DNA of 15,590 nucleotides from positions 1-15,590 of the forward strand of contig DALYLJ010000071.1 of NCBI GenBank assembly GCA_031976395.1, written 5' to 3'. Position 1 is the first letter of the stretch. Each line of letters opens with the position of its first letter. Shown piece after piece: positions 1 through 6,322 of this stretch. The notes beneath the pieces are model-generated. The model saw only the letters and a list, made by a program, of their open reading frames with translations. It did not search any database and was not told where the DNA came from. Position numbers and translations under genes: made by a program. The stretch is from UBA11164 sp002420085 (GTDB taxonomy: Bacteria; Pseudomonadota; Gammaproteobacteria; Xanthomonadales; Xanthomonadaceae).

Positions 1-13
1 GGTCTGACGAGGC

Positions 14-38
14 GGGGTCGGGGTCGGGGTCGGGTGGG
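14..38. repeat. G-rich hexamer repeat (GGGGTC x3 plus GGG runs)
   Basis: Three perfect copies of GGGGTC (14-19, 20-25, 26-31) are followed by GGGTGGG. The stretch lies just after the stop codon of the channel gene and has five closely spaced G runs on the plus strand, enough for a G-quadruplex on paper. It may be a degenerate member of the GGG-anchored intergenic arrays seen elsewhere in the window. No function is claimed. Confidence 0.6.
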
Positions 39-46
39 CGTCGTGC

Positions 47-880
47 TCAGCCGCTGCGCTGGCCCAACAGCGATTTGAGGTCGGCGATGTCGGTGCGCAG
101 ACGCTGGATCTCGGCGTGCAGGTCGATTTCGATGTGATCGCGGGCATCGGCGACTACCGCCTCGGTCCGGGCATGCTCGGCTTCGGTGTAGGTCTGCATC
201 GCGCTGACGATCACCGCGATGAACAGGTTGAGCATGACGAAGGTGGCGCTCAGGATGAACGGGATGAAGAACATCCAGGCGTAGGGGAATTCGACCATCA
301 CCGGCCGGACGATGCCCATCGACCAGCTTTCCAGCGTCATGATCTGGAACAGCGAGTACAGCGACCGCCCGAGCGTTCCGAACCATTCGGGAAACTCCGG
401 GCCGAACAGCTTGGTGGCGATCACGCCCGCCACGTAGAAGATCAGTCCGAGCACCATCACGATCGAACCCAGGCCGGGCAGGGCGCCGAGCAGGGCGCCG
501 ACCACCCGGCGCATCGACGGCACGATGGTCAGGATGCGCAGCACCCGCAGCACCCGCAAGGCACGCAGCACGGCGAACGGGCCGGTCGCCGGCAACAGGG
601 CGATGGCGACCACGGTGAAGTCGAACAGGCTCCAGGGGTCGCGGAAGAATGCGCCGCGCCAGGCCACGATCCGCAGGCCGATCTCGACCACGAACACCGC
701 CAGCAACACCTGATCGATCGCCTTCAGTGTCGGGCCGACCGTCGCCATCGCCACCGGCCAGGTTTCCAGGCCGAGGATGACGGCATTGATCAGGATCAAC
801 GCCAGAACCGTGTTCTGGACGCGCGGATGCAGGAGGAACCGCTGGAGCGGATTCGACGAAGTGTGATCTGCGGGGATCAT
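47..880 (-). CDS. Voltage-gated sodium channel of the BacNav (NaChBac/NavAb) type
   Basis: A 277-residue inner-membrane ion channel subunit; the family forms homotetramers that pass Na+ when the membrane depolarises. S1 lies at about residues 21-40 and S2-S3 at 55-97. The S4 voltage sensor has arginines at every third position (R106, R109, R112, R115). The pore loop carries the selectivity filter TLESWSM at 182-188, the same string known from NavAb, and S6 follows at about 205-229. The tail (about 250-272) is hydrophilic with heptad-like Leu/Ile spacing, as in the C-terminal coiled coil of the family. Length fits the usual ~270 residues. The ATG at 880 was chosen because the family-like sequence begins shortly after it; the frame stays open upstream to 1003, but that extension is Pro/Arg/Ser-rich without domain character. 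No strong ribosome binding site is seen, only a GGGA-like stretch. Function as a Na+ channel is well supported by the filter; the physiological role (motility, pH or osmotic response) is not shown by the context. Confidence 0.93.
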   Translation of the reverse strand: MIPADHTSSNPLQRFLLHPRVQNTVLALILINAVILGLETWPVAMATVGPTLKAIDQVLLAVFVVEIGLRIVAWRGAFFRDPWSLFDFTVVAIALLPATGPFAVLRALRVLRVLRILTIVPSMRRVVGALLGALPGLGSIVMVLGLIFYVAGVIATKLFGPEFPEWFGTLGRSLYSLFQIMTLESWSMGIVRPVMVEFPYAWMFFIPFILSATFVMLNLFIAVIVSAMQTYTEAEHARTEAVVADARDHIEIDLHAEIQRLRTDIADLKSLLGQRSG

Positions 881-1073
881 GCGCTGGGGTTCCCGTGGTA
901 GTGAGCCCGGATGTGGGGGCGATCCCGGCGATTGGAAAGGGATCAGGCTGGGATTATTTCGCCGGTCCGTCTCGCAGGATGGGCTTGCGGGACGGTTCGG
1001 CAATCAGCGCCGATCGGCTGAATCGGCTCGACAGGCGATCGGTCATCGACCCGACAGGTGGCTGCCCCCGGCT

Positions 1074-1173
1074 NNNNNNNNNNNNNNNNNNNNNNNNNNN
1101 NNNNNNNNNNNNNNNNNNNNNNNNNNNNNNNNNNNNNNNNNNNNNNNNNNNNNNNNNNNNNNNNNNNNNNNNN
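1074..1173. other. Assembly gap (100 N)
   Basis: Exactly 100 N, a common convention for a scaffold gap of unknown size. It lies in the 305-base stretch 881-1185 between the channel gene and the DUF2461 gene. The two contig ends carry the same 8 bases, CCCCGGCT, at 1066-1073 and 1174-1181, so the true gap may be a short overlap or a tandem repeat rather than 100 missing bases. Outside the N, 881-1073 holds no convincing gene. The only AT-rich hexamer there is ATTATT at 953-958 (AATAAT on the minus strand), a weak -10 candidate for the channel gene without a recognisable -35 box. Confidence 0.98.
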
Positions 1174-1185
1174 CCCCGGCTCGAT

Positions 1186-1869
1186 TCAGAATTCCAGATC
1201 GAGCGCCGCACACAGGTAGTCGACCAGGGGCGCCAGACCGGCCAGATCGCGAGTCAGGACGGTCAACAGCGCATGGCCGGTGACCGTGGCATCGTCGAGG
1301 GGCCGCAAGGCGACGAAATTCCGGTGCTTGAGGTCTTCGATCAGGGGATGGTCGGCCGGATAGCCGCGCGGGGCTCGCACCGATTTCTCGCTGTCGTCGA
1401 GTCGATAGCGGCGGGCGAAGGCCGGCTCGCGGACTGCTTTTTGCCAGGCGCTCGGATTCTCGACGATGAAATCCTTGATCCGCCGGGCGGTGGCCGGCTC
1501 GGGATGCCAGAGGCCGGCGCCGATGAAGCACTGTTCGGGTGCGATGTGGATGTAGAACGACGGGCTTGGCACTTCTTTGCTGCGGGCATGGAACAGCCGA
1601 GCGCCGGCATGGGTCTTGTAGGGGGTCTTGTCCTTCCCGAACCGGGTGTCGCGATGCGCCCGGAACAGCGAGCCGCCAACCGGACGCGGATCGGCGCGGA
1701 AGTGCGGGCTGATCGTGGCCAGGGCCGGCGCGAGATCGGCGATCAGGCGCAGAAACGGCTGTCGGACATGGTCCTCGTAGTCGGACTTGTGTTCGAGAAA
1801 CCAGTCGCGCCGGTTGTGGTCGGCAAGATCGGCAAGAAAATCGAGGCCGCGACGATCGAAATAGCGCAT
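1186..1869 (-). CDS. DUF2461 domain-containing protein (TIGR02453 type)
   Basis: A 227-residue soluble protein that matches the DUF2461 family throughout. The N-terminal part has the family pattern FL..L..HNRRDWF....S.Y (about 11-31). The hallmark RDTRFGKDKTPYKT spans residues 73-86, and FYIHIAPEQ (105-113) with the GAGLWHPE segment (118-125) follow in the expected order. The biochemical function of the family is not established, so none is assigned. There is no signal peptide or membrane segment. Two starts are possible: an ATG at 1869 (chosen) and an in-frame TTG at 1875 that would add two residues. An AGG at the start of AGGTGCGG upstream is about 12 bases from the TTG and 18 from the ATG, so it does not decide. 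The gene is divergent from the secreted protein gene at 2325 and ends 12 bases from the assembly gap, so its downstream neighbour could differ if the gap hides sequence. Confidence 0.9.
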   Translation of the reverse strand: MRYFDRRGLDFLADLADHNRRDWFLEHKSDYEDHVRQPFLRLIADLAPALATISPHFRADPRPVGGSLFRAHRDTRFGKDKTPYKTHAGARLFHARSKEVPSPSFYIHIAPEQCFIGAGLWHPEPATARRIKDFIVENPSAWQKAVREPAFARRYRLDDSEKSVRAPRGYPADHPLIEDLKHRNFVALRPLDDATVTGHALLTVLTRDLAGLAPLVDYLCAALDLEF

Positions 1870-2002
1870 CGGCAAAGTGTAGCCGCACCTGTGCCCCGGT
1901 TGTGAACATCGCTCGCCATCGGCCGGGCCGCCCTCACGATGACGGGTTGGTGTTCGCGGCAGCGGTGCCGCCCACTGGCCGTCTGCGGTCGTGAAACCCG
2001 AA

Positions 2003-2086
2003 CCCAGAGCCCAGAGCCCAGAGCCCAGAGCCCAGAGCCCGGAGCCCGGAGCCCGGAGCCCGGAGCCCGGAGCCCGGAGCCCGGAT
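2003..2086. repeat. Heptamer tandem repeat array, 12 units in two blocks
   Basis: Twelve adjacent 7-base units without interruption: five CCCAGAG (2003-2037), then six CCCGGAG (2038-2079) and one CCCGGAT (2080-2086). An imperfect CCCGAA precedes it at 1997-2002. The two variants are strictly blocked rather than mixed, as expected if each block grew by slippage from a different single unit. On the minus strand every unit has a GGG, giving twelve GGG runs with 4-base spacers, a classical G-quadruplex pattern. The array lies in the divergent intergenic region and does not appear to be translated. Confidence 0.95.
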
Positions 2087-2244
2087 CAAGAACCTCAGGG
2101 ACGGCAGCAAATGTCACAGAATTATGGCGCCGATCTGGCCTGGATCTGCTCGCATCGGCAGCCATCGCCCGATTTTCAGGCTCCTGAACGAGATTTGGTG
2201 GTGCGTGGGGTATCGCTGAGCCGTGATTCGGGTTACAACTTGGG

Positions 2245-2266
2245 GGCCGCCCAGGACTGGGCGGCC
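2245..2266 (+). promoter_or_regulatory. Perfect 9-bp hairpin in the leader of the secreted protein gene
   Basis: GGCCGCCCA (2245-2253) and its exact complement TGGGCGGCC (2258-2266) enclose a 4-base loop, GGAC. The hairpin ends 58 bases before the ATG at 2325. No T run follows on the plus strand and none is evident on the minus strand, so it is not a canonical intrinsic terminator. It could be a 5' UTR stem that stabilises the message or a regulator site. Whether it is transcribed is not shown. Confidence 0.5.
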
Positions 2267-2311
2267 GGTCGGCGACATGGGGTTCGCCGGCTGTTTCATC
2301 GATCCAACACT

Positions 2312-2317
2312 GGAGGT
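2312..2317 (+). promoter_or_regulatory. Shine-Dalgarno site GGAGGT for the secreted protein gene
   Basis: A near-consensus GGAGGT ends 7 bases before the ATG at 2325. It decides the start: the frame is open further upstream to 2223, but only this ATG has a strong site and is followed directly by a signal peptide. Confidence 0.85.
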
Positions 2318-2324
2318 AGAGACC

Positions 2325-3224
2325 ATGAAAGGGGAAATGATTGCGTTGTTGGCTGGGGTTGCGCTGGCGATGTCGGGAGCGGTTTCGGCCGAGTCGCAGG
2401 CTCAGGGCCGGCCCGGTGAGGCCGGGCGTAGTGGCGTGAAGCTGACCATCGAAGGCGTCGGGGTGACCGGCTGGAACCAGATTTTCGGTGCTCCAGCCCG
2501 CGATCTGCGCTTCGTCGGGGATCTGAACTTCGACGTCGCCGGGGTGTTCAATCCGGACGGTCCGGCGCTGCCGATCGACCAGAACACGTCGCCGGATGCA
2601 CTGCTGGCTTCGTATGCGGCGCCGGATGTCTACCTGGCGTTCTTCGGGGTGCCCGGCGCCGAGAACACTCCGAACCAGAACATTCCCTACGCCGACTATC
2701 CGCAGATTCTCGAACACGACAGCACCATGGGGCCGTTGCCGCAGTTGGCCGAGAATCCGTTCTGGTTCGGCAAGAGCAATGGCGCCGAAACTCGTGGTCT
2801 GACCGTTGAGCGTTGGTTGACCATCGAAGGCGAGATGCGCTTCACCTGTCTGCCGAACCGGCGGCCGACCTACTCGTTGCGGGTGAGCAATGCCATTCCG
2901 GGTGGGCTGTACACGGTCTGGGGCTTCTACTTCGATCAGGGCACCGGTCAGTTGATGCCCGACTATGCCTTCGGTGGCACTTCGGCCAATACCTTCGTGG
3001 CCGATATCGACGGCGAGATCCGTGGCAAGCGGGCGCTCAACTCCTGTCCGCAGCAGGTTGGGCCGTCCGAGCGGTATGTGCCGGTGGCGACCTTCCTGGT
3101 GTTCCACCCGGATGGCCGGGTCAATGCGGCCGTCGGCCACACGGTGGCGACCCCACCGTTCATCGGTCCGGGCATGACGGCGACGCCGCAGATCATGTTC
3201 CCGATGCCGAAGGGCGGGTTCTGA
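2325..3224 (+). CDS. Secreted protein of unknown function
   Basis: A 299-residue protein that I do not recognise. Residues 1-22 form a typical Sec signal peptide: a lysine at position 2, a hydrophobic core, and a VSA site before ESQA. The mature part is rich in Gly, Pro and aromatic residues with alternating hydrophobic patterns, which suggests beta structure. It has only two cysteines, C175 and C241, which could form a disulfide in the periplasm. The segment SLRVSNAIPGGLYTVWGFYF (184-203) resembles the GLYTVW-type strand found in assorted secreted beta-sandwich proteins, and a second strand-like part VATFLVFHPDGRVNAAVG (254-271) follows; that resemblance is an impression only. No catalytic motif, lipobox or membrane anchor is seen, so it is periplasmic or exported. 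It stands alone between a divergent and a convergent gene, with a strong ribosome binding site, so it is likely transcribed by itself and well translated. Confidence 0.82.
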   Translation: MKGEMIALLAGVALAMSGAVSAESQAQGRPGEAGRSGVKLTIEGVGVTGWNQIFGAPARDLRFVGDLNFDVAGVFNPDGPALPIDQNTSPDALLASYAAPDVYLAFFGVPGAENTPNQNIPYADYPQILEHDSTMGPLPQLAENPFWFGKSNGAETRGLTVERWLTIEGEMRFTCLPNRRPTYSLRVSNAIPGGLYTVWGFYFDQGTGQLMPDYAFGGTSANTFVADIDGEIRGKRALNSCPQQVGPSERYVPVATFLVFHPDGRVNAAVGHTVATPPFIGPGMTATPQIMFPMPKGGF

Positions 3225-3247
3225 ATCGAGACGATCCGAGTTGAAAA

Positions 3248-3278
3248 TCGTGCCCGCCCGATTACCGGGCGGGCACGA
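3248..3278 (-). terminator. Intrinsic terminator between convergent genes, strongest for sbcB
   Basis: A perfect 13-bp stem (3248-3260 with 3266-3278) is closed by the loop ATTAC. Read on the minus strand the stem is followed by TTTCAA, and with the last stem bases this makes a short T run, so it fits an intrinsic terminator for sbcB, whose stop is 27 bases upstream. On the plus strand the stem is followed by CGGTGGG without T's, so it would be weaker for the secreted protein gene, although the GC-rich stem may still stop or protect that transcript's 3' end. Confidence 0.8.
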
Positions 3279-3304
3279 CGGTGGGCGGCGCGATCGTCTG
3301 CCGG

Positions 3305-4735
3305 TCAGAGGCTGCGGCGCAGATCGTGCCCCCAGGCTTCAAGGGCGTCCAGCAGGGCCTGGGCCTGACCCGGTCCGGCGTTCGGGCGCAGTTCGGCGAT
3401 TTCCGCGAAGTAGCTGTCGACGCTGTATTCGGACCAGCCGCGATCGCTCAGCAGGCGCTGTCGTCGATAGTCATCCCAGTGTTCGCGCAGATCGGGGCCG
3501 AGGCTTTCCGGCCAGTTGCGGGCACGGTAGCGGACCAGCAGTTCCGGATAGCGCGCATCCTTGAAGGCGAAGCGCTGCGGGTCCAGATGTTCGGGCTGGG
3601 TGGCGCGCACGGCATCGAGCCGGCGCTTGTCGCTGTCCGGCAGGAAGCCATCGTAGAGCGCGGCATCGACGTCGTCGGCGGGATCCGGAGGCGGCAGATC
3701 GAAGACCCGGCGCACCTTGTCGGCGAGACCATCGGTGCGACGCAGCAGTTCGGCATTGGCCAGGCAGGCTTCGATGTCGAAGCCGAGGCGGGCCAGTTCA
3801 TCGTGTCGAACATGTTCCAGCCGGACCAGGGCCGGGCTACGGTTGAGGTGGATCGCCTTGAGCGCGATCCGGCGCTCGCCTTCGGGCAGATCGGCGGCCG
3901 GGGTGTACAGCCGATCGGCGATTTCCTCGGCGCTCAGGTCGAGCAGGTCGCTGGGATCCTGATCGAGATCGTAGACGATCACCCGGCCATCGATGCGCGG
4001 GTGGGTCGCCAGCGGCAGCACCAAGGCGGCGCCACCGCGCGCGGCCGGGTACTTGCCGGAGACGTGCAGCAGCGGAGTCGGTGCGATCGGATCGATCAGG
4101 CGGGCCACTTCGCGCTTGAAGCGTAGCCCGTAGTAGTAGTCCCACAGACGTGGCTGGGCGGCCTTGAGCTTGCGCGCCAGGGCCAGCAGGGCGCGCACAT
4201 CGGCCAGGGCATCGTGGGCTCGGCCATGATCGATGCCATTGGCGGCGGTCAGGTGTTCGAGCCGGAACGAAGGTGCGCCGTCGTCGCGGCGCGGCCAGTT
4301 CATGCCGTCCGGACGCAGGACATAGGCCAGTCGCATCAGGTCGAGCAGATCCCAGCGCGAGTTGCCATTCTTCCACTCCCGCTCGTAGGGGTCGTGGAAG
4401 TTGCGGTACAGCCCGTAGCGGATGAATTCATCGTCGAAGCGCAGCGAGTTGTAGCCGAGTGCGCAGGTGCGCGGTTGACTGAGCCGCTCGTGGATGTGCG
4501 AGAACAGTTCGGCTTCGTTGATGCCATCGCGGGCGGCCTGCTGCGGGGTGATGCCGGTGATCAGGGTGGCGGCCGGCGAGGGCAGCAGATCGTCGGCTGG
4601 TCGGCAGTAGCGCACCAGCGGCGCTTCGATCTCGTTCAGCGCGGTGTCGGTGCGGACACCGGCGAACTGGGCGATGCGGGTGCGGCGCGGATCGCGGCCG
4701 AAGGTTTCGAGGTCGTACCAGTAGAAGCTGTCCAT
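3305..4735 (-). CDS. sbcB: Exodeoxyribonuclease I (3'-5' single-strand DNA exonuclease)
   Basis: A 476-residue cytoplasmic nuclease that degrades single-stranded DNA from the 3' end to mononucleotides and acts in recombination and mismatch repair, in the family together with SSB. The DEDDh catalytic set is complete: D8 and E10 in YDLETFG, D101 in FDDEF, H174 and D179 in the AHDALAD segment. These are offset by exactly 7 from D15, E17, D108, H181 and D186 of the E. coli enzyme, whose length (475) is nearly identical. Other family strings are present, such as NSRWDLLDLMR (125-135) and PSFRLEHLTAANGI (155-168). The SH3-like and C-terminal helical parts follow without interruption. The ATG at 4735 was chosen because the catalytic domain begins at once; the frame stays open far upstream, but into low-complexity sequence overlapping the divergent adaptor gene. 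No good Shine-Dalgarno site precedes it. It is divergent from the export operon, with 222 bases between the two start codons. Confidence 0.97.
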   Translation of the reverse strand: MDSFYWYDLETFGRDPRRTRIAQFAGVRTDTALNEIEAPLVRYCRPADDLLPSPAATLITGITPQQAARDGINEAELFSHIHERLSQPRTCALGYNSLRFDDEFIRYGLYRNFHDPYEREWKNGNSRWDLLDLMRLAYVLRPDGMNWPRRDDGAPSFRLEHLTAANGIDHGRAHDALADVRALLALARKLKAAQPRLWDYYYGLRFKREVARLIDPIAPTPLLHVSGKYPAARGGAALVLPLATHPRIDGRVIVYDLDQDPSDLLDLSAEEIADRLYTPAADLPEGERRIALKAIHLNRSPALVRLEHVRHDELARLGFDIEACLANAELLRRTDGLADKVRRVFDLPPPDPADDVDAALYDGFLPDSDKRRLDAVRATQPEHLDPQRFAFKDARYPELLVRYRARNWPESLGPDLREHWDDYRRQRLLSDRGWSEYSVDSYFAEIAELRPNAGPGQAQALLDALEAWGHDLRRSL

Positions 4736-4914
4736 GGATGCCGGGTCCGGAGGGTGCCGCCGATGGTTGAGTGGGCGGCCGTGCCGAGGATGATCGGTGC
4801 TGCGGCGGGCGCTGTCGATGTCCGGTTTCGGACGGCGGGTCGGTGTGGGCCGGTCGCCGGCTGCCTGGTTCCGGACAGTATCGGTCGGGATGGCCGTGCA
4901 AGCGACTGATTCTG

Positions 4915-4937
4915 CATGTCCAGACCTGCCTGGCATG
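4915..4937. promoter_or_regulatory. Imperfect palindrome upstream of the export operon
   Basis: CATG, one T, CCAG (4915-4923) is mirrored by CTGGCATG (4930-4937) around a 6-base spacer, ACCTGC. It lies 20 bases before the adaptor ATG in the 222-base divergent region between sbcB and the operon, where an operator would be expected. It is short and has a one-base bulge, so chance is possible. A TTGACA at 4946-4951 is only 6 bases before the ATG and cannot serve as a -35 box for that start. I found no convincing promoter in the rest of 4736-4957. Confidence 0.3.
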
Positions 4938-4957
4938 GTGTTTGCTTGACAGCGGCC

Positions 4958-6211
4958 ATGGATATTCAACGACCGGATCTGAAAATCAAGGCGCGGCGAC
5001 GGCGGATGCTGATCGGCGGTGGTGTGGTGCTGGCGGTGCTGATGCTGTTGGCGTGGGTATCCCGGCTGGATCCGGCGGCCCCGACGGTTGCCCAGTCCAG
5101 TCTGTGGCTGGATACCGTCAAGCGTGGCGAGATGCTGCGCGAGGTACGCGGGCCGGGCACCCTGGTGCCGAAGGAGATTCGCTGGATTGCCGCCGAGACC
5201 CCGGCGCGGGTCGAACGCATCGTGGTCAAGCCGGGTGCGCGGGTCGAGGTCGATTCGGTGATCCTGGAGATGAGCAATCCCGAGGTCGAGGATCAGCGAC
5301 TGTCGGCCGAGGCGGCATTGAGGGCAGCCGAGGCCGATTACCAGGCGCGTCGGATGACGCTCGACAGCCAGTTGCTCGACCAGCGTGCGACGCTGGCCGG
5401 CATCGAATCGGATTACGAGTCGGCCCGGCTCCAGGCTGAGGCCGAGGCGGAACTGTTCCAGCAGGGCATCATTTCCCGCATCCAGGCGCGACGCAGTCAA
5501 CTCGCAGCCGAGCAACTCAAGCTGCGCACCGGCATCGAGCACGAGCGGATCGATAAGCTGCGGTTGACCATCGACGCCCAGTTGGCCGCCGATCGGGCGC
5601 GCATCGAGCAGTTGCAAAACGTCGCCGAACTACGCCGTCGCCAGGCCGAGGCATTGCAGGTGCGGGCCGGCATCGCCGGGGTGCTCCAGCAGGTGCCAGT
5701 GCAGGAGGGTCAGCAGGTCACCGCCGGTGCCAATCTGGCTCGGGTCGCCAAACCGGATGTGCTGATGGCCGAGTTGCGGGTGCCCGAAACCCAGGCGCGT
5801 GATGTCGCCCTCGATCAACCCGTGCGGGTCGATACTCGCAATGGCATCGTGGCCGGTCGGGTGACCCGCATCGATCCGGCGGTGATCAATGGCAGTGTTC
5901 AGGTCGATGTCGAACTGGTCGGTGCCATGCCGGCCGGGGCGCGACCGGACCTGAGCGTCGATGGCACGATCGAGATCGAGCGGCTCGACGATGTGCTGTT
6001 CGTCGGCCGACCGGCCTATGGTCAGCCGGATTCCGAAGTGCGGCTGTTTCGGGTCGATCCGGAGTCCGGGTTGGCGGTGCGCGTGCCGGTTCGGCTTGGT
6101 CGAGCGTCGGTCAGTTCGATCGAGGTGATCCGTGGTCTGGAGGTCGGTGATCGGATCATTCTGTCCGACACCTCGCAGTGGGATGACTATGATCGATTGC
6201 GATTGGAGTGA
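4958..6211 (+). CDS. HlyD/MacA-family periplasmic adaptor of an ABC exporter
   Basis: A 417-residue membrane fusion protein that would bridge the inner-membrane permease(s) and an outer-membrane channel. After an Arg/Lys-rich start (residues 10-16, KARRRR) comes one transmembrane helix (about 17-36), leaving the rest in the periplasm. The first lipoyl half (about 80-107, ending DSVILEMSNPEV) and the second (about 233-263, with GVLQQVPVQEGQQV) flank a long alpha-helical hairpin rich in Ala, Glu, Arg and Leu (about 108-232). A beta-barrel (about 265-340) and a membrane-proximal domain ending GDRIILSDTSQWDDYDRLRL follow, as in MacA-like adaptors. There is no lipobox. The ATG at 4958 was taken because it precedes the basic N-terminus directly; the frame extends to 4916 without a better site, and the ribosome binding site is weak in both cases. 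It opens the operon, 111 bases before the ATPase gene. Export role is well supported; cargo is unknown. Confidence 0.93.
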   Translation: MDIQRPDLKIKARRRRMLIGGGVVLAVLMLLAWVSRLDPAAPTVAQSSLWLDTVKRGEMLREVRGPGTLVPKEIRWIAAETPARVERIVVKPGARVEVDSVILEMSNPEVEDQRLSAEAALRAAEADYQARRMTLDSQLLDQRATLAGIESDYESARLQAEAEAELFQQGIISRIQARRSQLAAEQLKLRTGIEHERIDKLRLTIDAQLAADRARIEQLQNVAELRRRQAEALQVRAGIAGVLQQVPVQEGQQVTAGANLARVAKPDVLMAELRVPETQARDVALDQPVRVDTRNGIVAGRVTRIDPAVINGSVQVDVELVGAMPAGARPDLSVDGTIEIERLDDVLFVGRPAYGQPDSEVRLFRVDPESGLAVRVPVRLGRASVSSIEVIRGLEVGDRIILSDTSQWDDYDRLRLE

Positions 6212-6220
6212 CGCTCGAGT

Positions 6221-6248
6221 CGGGATTGGCGATTCGGGATTCGGTGGG
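6221..6248. repeat. Degenerate heptamer repeat in the adaptor-ATPase spacer
   Basis: Four 7-base steps: CGGGATT, GGCGATT, CGGGATT, CGGTGGG. The first and third are identical and the second differs at two positions. The GGG anchor and 7-base period are like those of the array at 2003-2086 read on the minus strand (GGGCTCC), which suggests the same kind of element. It is flanked by CGCTCG (6212-6217) and its complement CGAGCG (6251-6256), so the spacer might also fold as a stem with the repeat in the loop. Confidence 0.6.
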
Positions 6249-6307
6249 AACGAGCGGCGCTGGTTTCGGCGTGGGCGGTTGGCTCGGGTGTGGTCAATTC
6301 ATTTTCC

Positions 6308-6316
6308 AGGGTGGAG
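6308..6316 (+). promoter_or_regulatory. Shine-Dalgarno site for the ABC ATPase
   Basis: AGGGTGGAG ends 6 bases before the ATG at 6323 and decides this start over the in-frame upstream start at 6290, which would add 11 residues with no family resemblance. Confidence 0.75.
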
Positions 6317-6322
6317 TCATTC

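Larger units (their letters stand above)
1870..2324. other. Divergent intergenic region with repeat array and leader hairpin
   Basis: These 455 bases separate the leftward DUF2461 gene from the rightward secreted protein gene and must hold the promoters of both. They contain the heptamer array at 2003-2086 and a perfect hairpin at 2245-2266. No protein-coding gene is convincing: the open frames that cross it read the heptamers as Pro/Glu/Ala/Arg/Ser-rich low-complexity peptide. A TACAAC at 2234-2239 is a possible -10 box for the downstream gene, but no good -35 box lies 16-18 bases before it, so I do not call a promoter. Confidence 0.7.

Noticed and set aside
953..958. AATAAT on the minus strand as a -10 box for the channel gene
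   Set aside because: No -35 hexamer at the right distance; one AT-rich hexamer is not enough to call a promoter.
881..1003. N-terminal extension of the sodium channel to 1003
   Set aside because: The extra 41 residues are Pro/Arg/Ser-rich without channel features and the internal ATG gives the usual family length.
895..1905. Open frames that cross the run of N on both strands
   Set aside because: They are open only because N cannot encode a stop, and elsewhere they are shadows of the DUF2461 gene.
2003..2086. CRISPR array
   Set aside because: The units are 7 bases without spacers; this is a simple tandem repeat.
1939..2419. Plus-strand open frames that turn the heptamer array into Pro/Glu/Ala/Arg/Ser repeats
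   Set aside because: No ribosome binding site, no sequence character beyond the repeat, and overlap with the 5' end of a better supported gene.
1743..3140. A 465-codon open frame on the minus strand across the repeat array and the secreted protein gene
   Set aside because: It reads the heptamers as low-complexity peptide and lies opposite a gene with a signal peptide and a strong ribosome binding site; no family resemblance.
4946..4951. TTGACA as a -35 promoter box
   Set aside because: It is only 6 bases before the adaptor ATG, leaving no room for a -10 box and leader; probably chance.
4736..5617. N-terminal extension of the exonuclease I frame by almost 300 codons
   Set aside because: The family begins at the ATG at 4735 (476 residues against 475 in E. 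coli); the extension is low-complexity and overlaps the divergent adaptor gene.
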